From contig PJAB01000142.1 in NCBI GenBank assembly GCA_002887195.1, positions 1 through 38,039 of the forward strand: 38,039 nt of DNA, written 5' to 3'. Numbering within the stretch: the first letter of the stretch is position 1; every line of letters begins with the position of its first letter. Origin of the DNA: Chrysochromulina parva (Eukaryota; Haptophyta; Prymnesiales; Chrysochromulinaceae). The notes below the pieces were generated by a model. That model was not told the DNA's origin. It was given only the letters and a program-made list of their open reading frames with translations, and made no database searches. Positions 31,701 to 38,039 of the stretch are shown one piece after another. The translations under genes and the position numbers were made by a program.

Positions 31701-33902
31701 CACCCATTCGAATATGGAGTGGAGCAGGTGGGCAAGTGCGAGATCACCATGATAGCGGACCGCGACCCGGTCGTCTTCATCTTCCGCGCGCTGGTCACGA
31801 CGATCATTATCGTCTTCGGCTCCTTGCTCACGGCGATCTTCATGCATGCCGAGGAGCACAGCGGCGACCGCGCGGCGGTGCTGTACATCGCCTTCCTCAT
31901 CTCGCTGACCAACATGGCGACGACCGACCTGGGCCTTGGAAAGGTCTCCCAGCTGCTCTGGTACGACCTCTTCAACCTTTCGCAGCTGGTGCTCTCGCTG
32001 ATCGCGGTGGCCGAGACGATGGTGGTTCATCTCCTCTACAAGCAGAACCAGGCTACCCTCGCCACGCACATCGACTCTGTCTGCCGGCAAACGCTGCCGG
32101 CCCTGTACATCGGCGAGACGATGGGCATCTTCATCTACGGCGTTGGCCGCGGCCGAGAAATTTATTCGATTTTGGGTTTTGCGATCATGGCCATCTTCCT
32201 CGTCACTATGATCCCGGCGACCCTGTTCTTCGTTTGGCTCCGGCAGGGGCGCGTGGCGCGCTGGCAGGCAAAATGCCTCAAGGACCTCAAGAACTCCAAA
32301 CACGAAGACGGCGATGAGTACGACATGAAAGCGGGGCGGGTCTTTCACGCCTTCGACTTTGACCAGAGTGGCGAACTTGACACGGACGAGTTGCGCGACT
32401 TGTTCGTTGCCCTCCACCCGAAGATCTGTCGCGATGACCTGAGCGCTTGCATTCGGTGTATGTCCGAGTACGTCGACCCCTCTTCGGGCGTGCTCACTGA
32501 ACCCAAATTCATCGACGCACTCATCGACGGCGAACGCAAACTGGCGCAACTGATCGCATTGCGCGTTGAACATGCCCGGAAAAGAGCTGCGGATAGAAAG
32601 CTGAGAACCGCGGGGACTGCCGTCCGTGCGACACTGCGAGGCGCCATGGGCAAGGCGGTTCCGACGGTCAACATTCTCCGCGCTCCACTGGATCCCGACG
32701 GACACTCTCAAAACCCGGCCTCAAGCGACGTGCAAGATCATGAACGCAAGGTGGTTCTAAAAGAGGACAAGCTCCTCCAGATGTTTCAACCTGGCATCAA
32801 GCATCGCAAGACTGGCACGCCTGACGCGGATGCCTCGACGTGTGCAAGCCGCGCGCCGCCGCACGCGGCGCTCGCGACGACGCCAGGGGCGGGAGTAGGG
32901 TTAGCGAGCACCCGTGCGCCTACGCTGCACGCGCTCGTACGTGCGGCCGACGAAGCCAACAAGGAGGCCGACGCCGCCTCCGCCGCTGAGATGACCACGG
33001 GCAGCATCGTCGTCGACAAGTCGCAGGGACTGCTCGGTGGAAACTTCAGCTGGATGCCACTACAGTCTCAGCGGATGCCAAATGTCTCAGCGGCGACGGC
33101 GGCGAAAGTGACGGACAAGGCGGCAGCGGACAAGGCTGACAAGGCTGACAAGGCTGATAAGGCAGTGATGAGCCATCTGCTCCAACTCGCCCCCACAGCT
33201 CTCGAAGACGAGCTGCGCAGCCTGGGCGAGACAACTGAGCCTAACTGGCCTCCGTGGCAGCTCCGTGACAGGCTCGAGGGCCTCGACGAGCTCCGTGCGG
33301 TCCTCAGGCTCTTTGCGCGCGTCATCGCGAATGTCAATCACTTTGATGACACCTTTGAGCTCATGCAGAAGATGCTCGCCATCTTGCTACGCTCGCACCA
33401 AGAGACCTTCTTAAGCAACCCGGAGCTGGGGCCCGCGCTGCAGGCTTTGCACAAGGCCCAGCGCAGCCAAACGCTCGTGCACAAGTCGCTGCGGCGCATG
33501 AAGAATCGCTTGCTGCACGCCGCCTTCGAGGAGTGGCGTGACGGCTACCTCGATGCCAAGGAGGATTGGGATCGTGAAGCTCTGGATCCGCCTCCCAGCC
33601 CACCCGCCTCCGATCGCCGCGTGTCATTGAGCCGTTTCGTCACGCCGCTCGGCTCGCAGCTGCCGCCACCGCCTGCTGCCGCTATCACAGATGAGATGAA
33701 GGCCGAACTGGCCAAGTTGAAGGACCTCTTCGACGGTGGTCTCCTCCCGGAGCACCTGTATGAAGCGAAGCTCAAGATGATGCTCGGCCTGCCGTCTACA
33801 TTGCCAGCAACAACGGAGTGCAAGGAGCTTGGAGTCCTGCCGAGGATCCCCTCTCGAAGATTCAGCGGCTCAAGGAGCTGCTCGATGCGCCCTGACGCAT
33901 GA
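28725..33902 (+). CDS. Pentameric ligand-gated ion channel fused to CUB-like, LNR, EF-hand and SHOCT-like modules
   Basis: 1,725 aa from ATG 28725, which opens a signal peptide (SAPRLAHVIVFALMVSGTDA); ATG 28650 is an alternative. In order: CUB-like domain (47-147); PPAPPSPP linker; LNR-like Cys modules (about 199-246, 419-455, 581-626) of the type CDDGGPGAEYGDCDLGTDCEDCG; a canonical Notch LNR (about 628-677, GDTVCDPNCNNRECGYDAGAC); Cys-loop receptor ligand-binding domain with YYPFDQQEL, the Cys-loop core but lacking the second Cys; M1 (about 1016-1040), M2 (1050-1070), M3 (1082-1105) and M4 (1146-1172). The cytoplasmic tail has an EF-hand with full loop DFDQSGELDTDE at 1211, a degenerate second one, a helical region, and a SHOCT-like hairpin at about 1659-1690 (LAKLKDLFDGGLLPEHLYEAKLKMML). 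It probably acts at the cell surface as a ligand- or Ca-modulated channel. No other intron is seen. Confidence 0.9.
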   Translation: MIQSTWRRSAPRLAHVIVFALMVSGTDASETEPQPSPSSEPPSPSSQPYWSIVSGGSYCEVTSNGLCITDGIGSYGWGEACTMRAEVEMTITATEFDTEQGYDFITIGDNTFSGTQGPTNVQVTAGTIVTWSSDGSSSTGTGFMICGPPSPQPPAAPPAPPSPPAPPMPPPAPPTSPPPPSPPPPPSPPPSPPPQPPSLCSNIYGYGEDGGCWWIGDGVCDDGGPGAEYGDCDLGTDCEDCGIRLISSPPSPGYPPLPPLPAGALIMGGVPVVRVTYSFPPRNVTQEEVVEFMRMVGNIASCTTHPVRCQVSRELTATSPEFVRATVLVSTMSLRLTFPESTFNSSSGSVVPSPAGAARADEVRTLFASTPLTAPVYSTDRIITFTLRLAGDVAAFTESVRAEMASAIATTASVNVSACTETCEWASDGDCDDGGPGTEYSSCSIGTDCTDCGMRQLVELNVTSCSVVTCGTATGVVLGVRIRTPTATATAVQSKITNAISSPSLASLMLANVTGVRRARRLAATVVAVLAAPTVIGGSAVAGLFGITALPAATTISAALPYYKPPSPPPAPPPPAAPPGLCSNTCDRPGVGGTPGVCNDGASPDPVPFRQLCPFGSDCNDCGSRDFCHTCSLECQRRNNALPATKRGSGCMASMFGDTVCDPNCNNRECGYDAGACTLSQIRSVCTAEQDLGRTDYSTKPLALGLLDDRDASDGSFRLLLPENNSHTSSASMLAMGRVPIAISLDLSPIRLVLQQDFNENYIFAEMGYTLQWADPRLARSPCAGALSGMLSLDFEQGLSDIAREAARAMRSKFWVPSLMQTDAVPGFRGIDASADFQLGTETILIDGAPGSTDEGLRIPMLVQPWLDGYDTELPESAPSATPSGALPIAKEFTSGPRNTSTCVGCASWTGDIEFQLLQSHHNFFYYPFDQQELRVTVEVIGGWLYGCVGTGADSPVLAALGLTEENKDTTLLPPTAEWYLNGPLSQTVRVAHPFEYGVEQVGKCEITMIADRDPVVFIFRALVTTIIIVFGSLLTAIFMHAEEHSGDRAAVLYIAFLISLTNMATTDLGLGKVSQLLWYDLFNLSQLVLSLIAVAETMVVHLLYKQNQATLATHIDSVCRQTLPALYIGETMGIFIYGVGRGREIYSILGFAIMAIFLVTMIPATLFFVWLRQGRVARWQAKCLKDLKNSKHEDGDEYDMKAGRVFHAFDFDQSGELDTDELRDLFVALHPKICRDDLSACIRCMSEYVDPSSGVLTEPKFIDALIDGERKLAQLIALRVEHARKRAADRKLRTAGTAVRATLRGAMGKAVPTVNILRAPLDPDGHSQNPASSDVQDHERKVVLKEDKLLQMFQPGIKHRKTGTPDADASTCASRAPPHAALATTPGAGVGLASTRAPTLHALVRAADEANKEADAASAAEMTTGSIVVDKSQGLLGGNFSWMPLQSQRMPNVSAATAAKVTDKAAADKADKADKADKAVMSHLLQLAPTALEDELRSLGETTEPNWPPWQLRDRLEGLDELRAVLRLFARVIANVNHFDDTFELMQKMLAILLRSHQETFLSNPELGPALQALHKAQRSQTLVHKSLRRMKNRLLHAAFEEWRDGYLDAKEDWDREALDPPPSPPASDRRVSLSRFVTPLGSQLPPPPAAAITDEMKAELAKLKDLFDGGLLPEHLYEAKLKMMLGLPSTLPATTECKELGVLPRIPSRRFSGSRSCSMRPDA

Positions 33903-33945
33903 GCAGTTCGCGAGCAAGCGTGATGAGCTCGTAGCACGAGTGTAA
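33842..33945 (+). pseudogene. Frameshifted second SHOCT-like hairpin at the channel gene 3' end
   Basis: In frames other than the CDS, 33842-33888 reads EDPLSKIQRLKELLDA and 33892-33945 reads LTHEQFASKRDELVARV then TAA. Together these look like a SHOCT hairpin broken by frameshifts. In the CDS frame the same bases give a short unlike tail ending at 33902. It could be decay, or an assembly or sequencing error. Confidence 0.6.
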
Positions 33946-34473
33946 TCGCGTTCCATCCAGCCGTTTCCGGACGTCGGCTCGTCGCGCCAGCACGAGTGCA
34001 GAGAGCATACAAAACGCCTGGTATGCCCTTCTTGTGCTCGCGATGAAGGGCGGATTGGAATTTTTGCTTAGGGGGGAAGGCTGGGAAGCGTGCAAGCGTG
34101 CAAGCCTTTTGGAGGCGCGGGGTCGGCGGGGACACGTACAACTCAAGGAACACAAGGGAGCACAAGAATCGCAAGGAGCATAGGTGAACGTGCGCAAGTG
34201 CAGCAGGCGTGATCAAGGCGGGGTTGGCGGGGACACGTACAGCGACAATGGAGCATACGGAGCACGAAAAGCAGCTTACATGTCAACCCGAGAGAACTGA
34301 GGCCGTAAGTAAGTAAGTGAAACATGCCGAATGGCAGCGTACACGTGGCGAGGGGGGGGAGGTACCCAGGCATATACATGTAACTATGTAACCGTGTCGA
34401 ACTCGACGAGCTCGAACAAGGCGTAGCTACTGACTAATGTGTAATTACGTAGTGAACGGACATCGGACAAACT
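33903..34473. other. Convergent intergenic region, 571 bp, with a 22-bp direct repeat
   Basis: The first 43 bp hold the broken SHOCT tail. GGGGTCGGCGGGGACACGTACA recurs with one change about 103 bp apart (near 34119 and 34222). A GTAA run lies at 34305-34319. Nothing else recognised. Confidence 0.6.
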
Positions 34474-35532
34474 CTAAGCTTTTGGACGCGCGGCCATCGG
34501 GCACACGCATGTGCAGCTCGCGTGATGGCGGATTTGCTCCGGCACGAGCAGCCCCTTGTCATTGGACAGAAAGGTGACGCGAGCCGCGGCCGGCACGCCG
34601 TGGTTGTACAGATCGATCATGTTCGCGCGCGGGTAGAGCGAGCGGTTGAGCACGTGGTACAGAAAGTACTTCTCATTGTCGGGGATGCCGTCCCAACGCC
34701 ACCAGCCGTCGCGCCCGCTGATGAGCTCCGACGGCGCCAAGTGCGCCGCGCCGGCCGGCCCTCGGCGGGAAAGGCTCCGTTCAAACGCCTCCAGCGAGCT
34801 CAAGTGCTCGTGAATGTGAGCGGTTAGAGCCGTTGAGCTTGAGAGGGCTCGGCCGTTGAACCCAAACGGGCGCTCCGGTGTCGCCTTGGGGAACTTGAGC
34901 CAGCCGAAGAGGCCCGCACTCAGCCCGGTCGGGCCCACCGCGAGCATGTGGCGCCATGGCAGCGGCATGTAATGCGTCTGGCCGATCGCATGCATGCGAG
35001 GGAGCTCGTCCACGTACTCGAGCGCCACGCGCATCGGCTCTCGTCTGCCCCAGAAGATCCAGTCGCCCCGCATCACGAGAGCCATCTCGCCCGCAGGGCC
35101 GTGCAGACCGCTCACGTGTGCGGGCGCCAGCTCGAGCGGCCTGGGCAGGCGCATGTCGCTGCGCAGCCGCACGACATGCTCGTACAGGGCGCCGCGCTGG
35201 CGCTCGCGGCGCTCCATGTGCTGCCACGCGTGCCGCAGCCGCCACCACTGATGAAGGTGGTGATAGTGTTGGCCGCGTGACTTTTCGAGCGGCCCGAGCG
35301 CGTCCAGGATGGCCGCCGAGGTGTTTGGCGACTCGCCAGCCCACATAATGTACGGCTTCTTGAGCAGCCGATTCTCCTTCGCGCACGCCAGCGAGCGCGC
35401 ATCCGTCGAGATGAAGACGTGGTACGGCGCGCCGCCGACAAACAAGTCGTCCAGCCGCTCGCTGAATTGTGCGAAGGCGCGCAGATCGGAGCCGATTAGT
35501 GCAGCGACCGATGCCTCGGGTCTCTCGAGCAT
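34474..35532 (-). CDS. Putative glycosyltransferase-like protein
   Basis: 352 aa from the ATG at 35532. Motifs of the algal and viral glycosyltransferase-like group: early FISTDARSLACAKENRLL, then YEHVVRLRSDMRLPRPLEL (the YD.vvR.RpDl type motif), GDWIFWGRREPMRVAL, and a late YFLYHVLNRSLYPRANMIDLYN. No TM or signal peptide is in the predicted start region, and the protein begins abruptly, so an upstream exon carrying a Golgi anchor may be missed. It starts only 206 bp from the divergent TPR-like gene. The family call is by motif style only, without a catalytic DxD that I can point to with confidence. Confidence 0.5.
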   Translation of the reverse strand: MLERPEASVAALIGSDLRAFAQFSERLDDLFVGGAPYHVFISTDARSLACAKENRLLKKPYIMWAGESPNTSAAILDALGPLEKSRGQHYHHLHQWWRLRHAWQHMERRERQRGALYEHVVRLRSDMRLPRPLELAPAHVSGLHGPAGEMALVMRGDWIFWGRREPMRVALEYVDELPRMHAIGQTHYMPLPWRHMLAVGPTGLSAGLFGWLKFPKATPERPFGFNGRALSSSTALTAHIHEHLSSLEAFERSLSRRGPAGAAHLAPSELISGRDGWWRWDGIPDNEKYFLYHVLNRSLYPRANMIDLYNHGVPAAARVTFLSNDKGLLVPEQIRHHASCTCVCPMAARPKA

Positions 35533-35738
35533 CAAACATTCAATTCACACCGGCGCATAGGTGTGAATATAGTTTATAGCACAACGGATCATGAATGCGA
35601 GCGCGATCACACGCCGCTGGGCAAATCGGAAAGCTCAGCACGACGCTCAAACTTCTTGGTCTGCTCGCGACGGGCTGCAGCGCGTGGTCCGCGATCGCGG
35701 CGTGCGTTGTGTGCTGCGTCTCGCCCCAACACCAACAC
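35533..35738. promoter_or_regulatory. Divergent promoter between glycosyltransferase-like and TPR-like genes
   Basis: 206 bp between the two chosen starts. The TPR frame stays open back to an ATG at 35595. That piece has much lower third-position GC than the downstream coding, so it is treated as leader. Confidence 0.4.
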
Positions 35739-36770
35739 ATGCCGGCACCCGCGACAAGCGAGCCCGAGGACGTGCGTCTCGGTCGCGCCGCGCGCCTCGC
35801 GCTCCAGGAGGCCGAGGCCCGTTGGCGCCGCGAGCTGGGCGCCGCGGCCAATGAGCGCAATCGGCTTCGAGAGGAGATCCGGAACCTCAAGGGGGTGCCC
35901 GCTCCCTCGGACGCATCTTCTTCGGAGCCCGCGGCGAAGCGACAGCGGCTCGGTCCCAAGGGGCCCGCGCAGCCGCTCATCGGCCGCACGGAGCTTTACG
36001 CCAAGTACCACACGGTCGAGGAGCAGCTGCGCGCGGAGAAGAGCAAGTCGGCTGACCTCGAGGCGCAGCTCTCGCGGCTGATCGACGAGCTGCACACACA
36101 CATGCCCGTACTCAAGGAGCGCTCGGTGCGGCTCGAGGCCGCGCTAGCGAGCAACACGTCGCTCTCGGAGCGCCTCACGCTCGCCCTGCGCGAGAGCGAC
36201 GCAGCACACAAGGCGGCGGAGAAGCTTCGCGTCGAGGTGGACGCGGCGCGCGCAGCGATCGAGGAGACGTGCGCGGGCGACGCCGAGAAGCGCTCGTTGC
36301 TCGAGCTGCGCCAGGAGCTGCACCGCGAGCAGCTGAGCACCGAGGCCCGGATCGCGGAGGCGGTCGCGGCCGTGCGTGAACCTCTGAGCGCCCAGGCCAG
36401 CGCTGCGGAGGCTCGCGCGACGGCGGCGACGGCCCAACAGGACGTTCTGGAGGCGGCGCTCGCGACGGTGCGTCAGACGTCCGACCGGTGGCGTGTCCTT
36501 TACGAAGCGAGCCTCGGGGTTGCGGCTGCCGACGCCTCGTCCGCCTCGGCGTCCTCGGCGTCCTCGGCCACCCAGGCTGCTCAGGCCGCCCAGGCGCTTG
36601 CCGAGGTGCGTGCCCTACTCGCCGAGGGCGTGGAGGGACAGGTGCGCATGCAACTGAGCAGTGCGCAGGCACAGATGCAGGAGCGCATCAGCGCCCTGGA
36701 AGCCGAGCTAGCCCAGGCGCGCGCCTCCGCAACGTCCGCCAGCGAAGCCGCTGCCGCTGCCGCCGCCACC

Positions 36771-36808
<38 letters not shown>

Positions 36809-38039
36809 CGCTCCGTCGAAGGCCGAGGGGGCGATGGTGCCCGCCGCAAGCCTCAAGGCGCTCGAGGCGAGCCTCAAAGAAAAAGAGGACCAGCTCGGAA
36901 AGCTCCGTAACGCCGCAAAGCACTGGAAGGACCAGTTCGAAAAGCTCAAGGCGGATGGCGGTGCCAAGCCCGACGGCGCAGAGGACCTCCAGCAGCGCTT
37001 GGCGGCGCTCGAGGCGGAGCTGCGTGCTCAATACGGCGCCGATGCGCTCCAGCAGCGCTTGGCGGAGCTCGAGGCGCAGGTGCGTGCAGCCACAGAGGCC
37101 AAGGCGGCGGCGACGGAGCAGCTGGCCGCGGCGGTCGCAGAGTCAGCTGCGCTCCGTGAGCGACTCGAAGTTGCGACTGCGGAGGCGGCACGCAACGACG
37201 CGGCGGGCGACGGCATGGCGAGTAGCATCACGGCTGGAGGCGCGGCATCCGCAGGGAGAGTGTCCGAAGCGGCGGCTGCTGCGGCGGCGGAGATTGGGGA
37301 GGTCAAAGCAAGGCTCGCGGCGGCGACCTCGGAGGCGGAGGCGCTCAGGGGGAAGCTTGCGGCGGCGGAGGAGGCGGCAGACAAGATGCGCAAGGCTGCA
37401 TCTCACTGGAAGGCGCAGCACGGCAAGCTCAAGGAGCAGCTCGATGCTGCCGCCGCCGCTCCGGCGACGGCAACACCAGAGCCTGCCCCGCCAGCAGCTA
37501 ATTCACAGCCCGCCCCGCCAGCAGCTAATTCACAGCCCGCCCCGCCAGCAGCTAATTCGAGTGAAGGGTCGGCGGTGGGGCTCACGACTGAGCTCGAGGC
37601 TGCCAAGATTCGAATCTCCGAGATTGAGATTGAGTTGCAGGCGGCACTTGAGGCCAAGGTGATGGCGGTGAGCGAGGCGGAGGGACGCGCGGCGGAGGCG
37701 GAGAGCAATGCGGCACAACTCGAGGTTCGCGTCATGGAGGCAGAGGCGAAGGTGGCAGAGGCGGAGGCGAAGGTGGCAGAGGCGGAGGCGAAGGCTGCAG
37801 AGGCGGAAACGAAGGCTGCAGAGGCGGACGCGAAGGGGACACAAGTGGGGTCAGGGTCTACGACGGAGGAGGCGGAGGCGCTCAGGGGGAAGCTTGCGGC
37901 GGCGGAGGAGGCGGCAGACAAGATGCGCAAGGCTGCGTCTCACTGGAAGGCGCAGCACGGCAAGCTCAAGGAGCAGCTCGATGCGGCGCTCGCCGCCGCA
38001 CCAGCGCCAGAAGAAGTGGCGCCTTCAGCGGGTGTGACG
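35739..38039 (+). CDS. TPR/MLP1-like nuclear-pore basket coiled-coil protein (partial, 3' end outside)
   Basis: 767 codons open to the window edge. After a short N-terminus with a candidate NLS (PAAKRQRLGPK, about 67-77) comes TELYAKYHTVEEQLRAEK..LEAQLSRLIDELHTHMPVLKERSVRLEAA. This matches the TPR/MLP1 block (ELY..Y..a...L..E...L...L..I..e.e...P.l..qr.eye). The rest is heptad-rich coiled coil. It contains KLRNAAKHWKDQFEKLK and two copies of MRKAASHWKAQHGKLKEQLD, which resemble the MLP motif LRKIgKkYKtQYEELK. TPR scaffolds the nuclear basket and mRNA export. In other TPRs about 400 residues precede this block, but here only about 80 do. The ATG at 35739 was chosen on codon usage; 35595 is the alternative. 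Confidence 0.72.
37332..37984 (+). repeat. 116-bp dispersed direct repeat in the TPR-like gene
   Basis: 37332-37447 and 37869-37984 match at 115 of 116 positions and encode AEALRGKLAAAEEAADKMRK plus HWKAQHGKLKEQLDA. Between them a 27-bp repeat (PAPPAANSQ, three copies, about 37480-37560) and an 18-bp AEAKVA repeat occur. Confidence 0.93.

Noticed and set aside
31308..32711. 467-codon antisense ORF opposite the ion channel
   Set aside because: A shadow. The sense strand carries the ligand domain, four membrane helices and an EF-hand.
35595..35738. TPR-like gene starting at ATG 35595
   Set aside because: In frame and open, but third codon positions are much less GC-rich than in the rest, and this start would leave only 62 bp to the divergent gene. 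Kept as an alternative only.

Overview
This window looks like nuclear DNA from a GC-rich eukaryotic microalga, most likely a haptophyte. The evidence is spliceosomal introns in two genes, nuclear housekeeping families (EML, TBL1, the CTLH ubiquitin ligase subunit MAEA, nucleoporin TPR), a plastid-type transit peptide on an MsrB, and secreted Pro-rich proteins with the Cys-rich DGDCDDGGPG-type modules familiar from haptophytes. Clade assignment is inference; coding frames and splice sites are read directly. Thirteen genes are supported.

Left quarter (1-10268, minus strand): one giant gene for an EML5/6-like tandem HELP-WD40 microtubule protein with an N-terminal ubiquitin-like domain. It looks shattered in a six-frame view. 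Seventeen introns can be placed so that 18 exons join in phase into 2,597 codons with no stop, running off the left edge. These introns are the most remarkable content. Most are built of a degenerate 10-bp repeat (plus strand RGGYMATCAG-like), ten share the acceptor block TCCCTCATCAG or a close variant, and most repeat exon sequence at their ends, up to 30/30 identical bases. Three consecutive introns use GC-AG instead of GT-AG because the repeated exon sequence begins with GC.

Middle (10406-22000): an ER-retained small protein (HRDEL tail) divergent from the EML gene; a P450 and a Pro-rich membrane protein on the minus strand; a TBL1-type WD40 corepressor (one ordinary intron) divergent from a MAEA/GID9-type RING ligase subunit; a nucleoplasmin-like + SAP protein; and a plastid-type MsrB.

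Right half (22263-38039): a large Pro-rich membrane protein, an ABCB-type half transporter, a very large pentameric ligand-gated ion channel fused to CUB-like, LNR, EF-hand and SHOCT-like modules, a putative glycosyltransferase on the minus strand, and the start of a TPR/MLP-like nucleoporin that runs off the right edge.

Apart from the EML gene and one intron in TBL1, no other gene here shows an intron. The repeat-built introns are therefore concentrated in one locus, as expected from local, recent intron birth by segment duplication. No rRNA, tRNA, CRISPR array or autonomous transposon was recognised.
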